Below are positions 15,165-15,242 of a DNA stretch of 15,242 bases, piece by piece; position 1 is the first letter of the stretch; the number at the start of each line of letters is the position of its first letter. Source of the stretch: an uncultured Halieaceae bacterium (GTDB lineage Bacteria; Pseudomonadota; Gammaproteobacteria; Pseudomonadales; Halieaceae); the NCBI GenBank assembly GCA_913063005.1, contig CAJXZI010000023.1, positions 1 to 15,242 of the forward strand, given 5' to 3'. Under the pieces are notes generated by a model that saw only the letters and a list, made by a program, of their open reading frames with translations, was not told the DNA's origin and made no database searches. Made by a program: the position numbers and the translations under genes.

Positions 15165-15240
15165 GCCCAGGTAGCTCAGTTGGTAGAGCAGGGGATTGAA
15201 AATCCCCGTGTCGGCGGTTCGATTCCGTCCCTGGGCACCA
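15165..15240 (+). tRNA. tRNA-Phe (anticodon GAA)
   Basis: A complete 76-nt tRNA with CCA encoded. The acceptor stem is GCCCAGG (15165-15171) with CCTGGGC (15230-15236), followed by A and CCA. The D arm is GCTC/GAGC around AGTTGGTA. The anticodon stem GGGGA/TCCCC closes a TTGAAAA loop, whose middle three bases, GAA, read UUC/UUU. The T arm holds the TTCGATT loop on a GGCGG/CCGTC stem with one G-T pair. All arms pair as expected. The window ends two bases after it, so any downstream attachment-site use or further tRNAs cannot be judged. Confidence 0.97.
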
Positions 15241-15242
15241 TC

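Noticed and set aside
15165..15242. tRNA-Phe as the attachment site of an integrated element carrying the RND genes.
   Set aside because: No integrase, no duplicated tRNA 3' end within the window, and the RND genes sit on the 5' side of the tRNA. The sequence beyond the tRNA is not visible.
1..15242. CRISPR array, insertion sequence, phage or defence system.
   Set aside because: No spaced direct repeats, terminal inverted repeats, transposase, integrase or known defence-protein motifs were seen; the genes are almost all conserved housekeeping genes in a familiar order.

Overview
The window is about 15.2 kb of densely packed bacterial chromosome holding 13 complete protein genes, one gene cut by the left edge, and one tRNA. 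The gene families and order point to a gammaproteobacterium. The order ntrC / secB-grxC-yibN / gpmI-envC-ctpA / hisFAHB / mutY-yggX / tRNA-Phe resembles, from memory, the arrangement near ntrC in Pseudomonas. The yibN-grxC-secB and divergent gpmI-envC blocks are also neighbours in E. coli. HisB is the short monofunctional dehydratase, not the fused enterobacterial form. A marine Cellvibrionales/Halieaceae-type organism would fit, but that placement is a guess.

Layout, left to right. (1) 2-820 (+): C-terminal two thirds of the nitrogen regulator NtrC, converging on secB so tightly that the stop codons overlap. (2) 817-2041 (-): a three-gene operon, yibN-like rhodanese, grxC and secB, with a good sigma70-type promoter at 2080-2108. 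(3) 2211-6527 (+): gpmI, an EnvC-type LytM protein and a CtpA-type S41 protease. This joins a glycolytic enzyme with two envelope/cell-wall genes. (4) 6557-9318 (-): hisB-hisH-hisA-hisF, the middle of histidine biosynthesis, with overlapping or nearly abutting genes. (5) 9407-10540 (+): mutY, divergent from hisB. (6) 10604-15097 (+): yggX followed after 26 bp by a membrane fusion protein and an HAE-1-type RND permease, which looks like one transcription unit. (7) 15103-15240 (+): a tRNA-Phe(GAA) gene with its own strong promoter and a GC-rich discriminator.

Most of the window is core housekeeping: nitrogen control, protein export, redox, glycolysis, cell division and wall remodelling, histidine synthesis, base-excision repair and iron handling. 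The part that looks accessory is the RND efflux pair inserted between yggX and tRNA-Phe. I found no CRISPR array, insertion sequence, integrase, toxin-antitoxin pair or phage gene, and no intergenic gap above 300 bp; the longest is the 169-bp divergent yibN/gpmI region. I see no convincing undescribed system. The best leads are modest: the probable yggX-MFP-RND operon with an inverted repeat over its candidate promoter, the envC-ctpA coupling, and the overlapping ntrC/secB stops.
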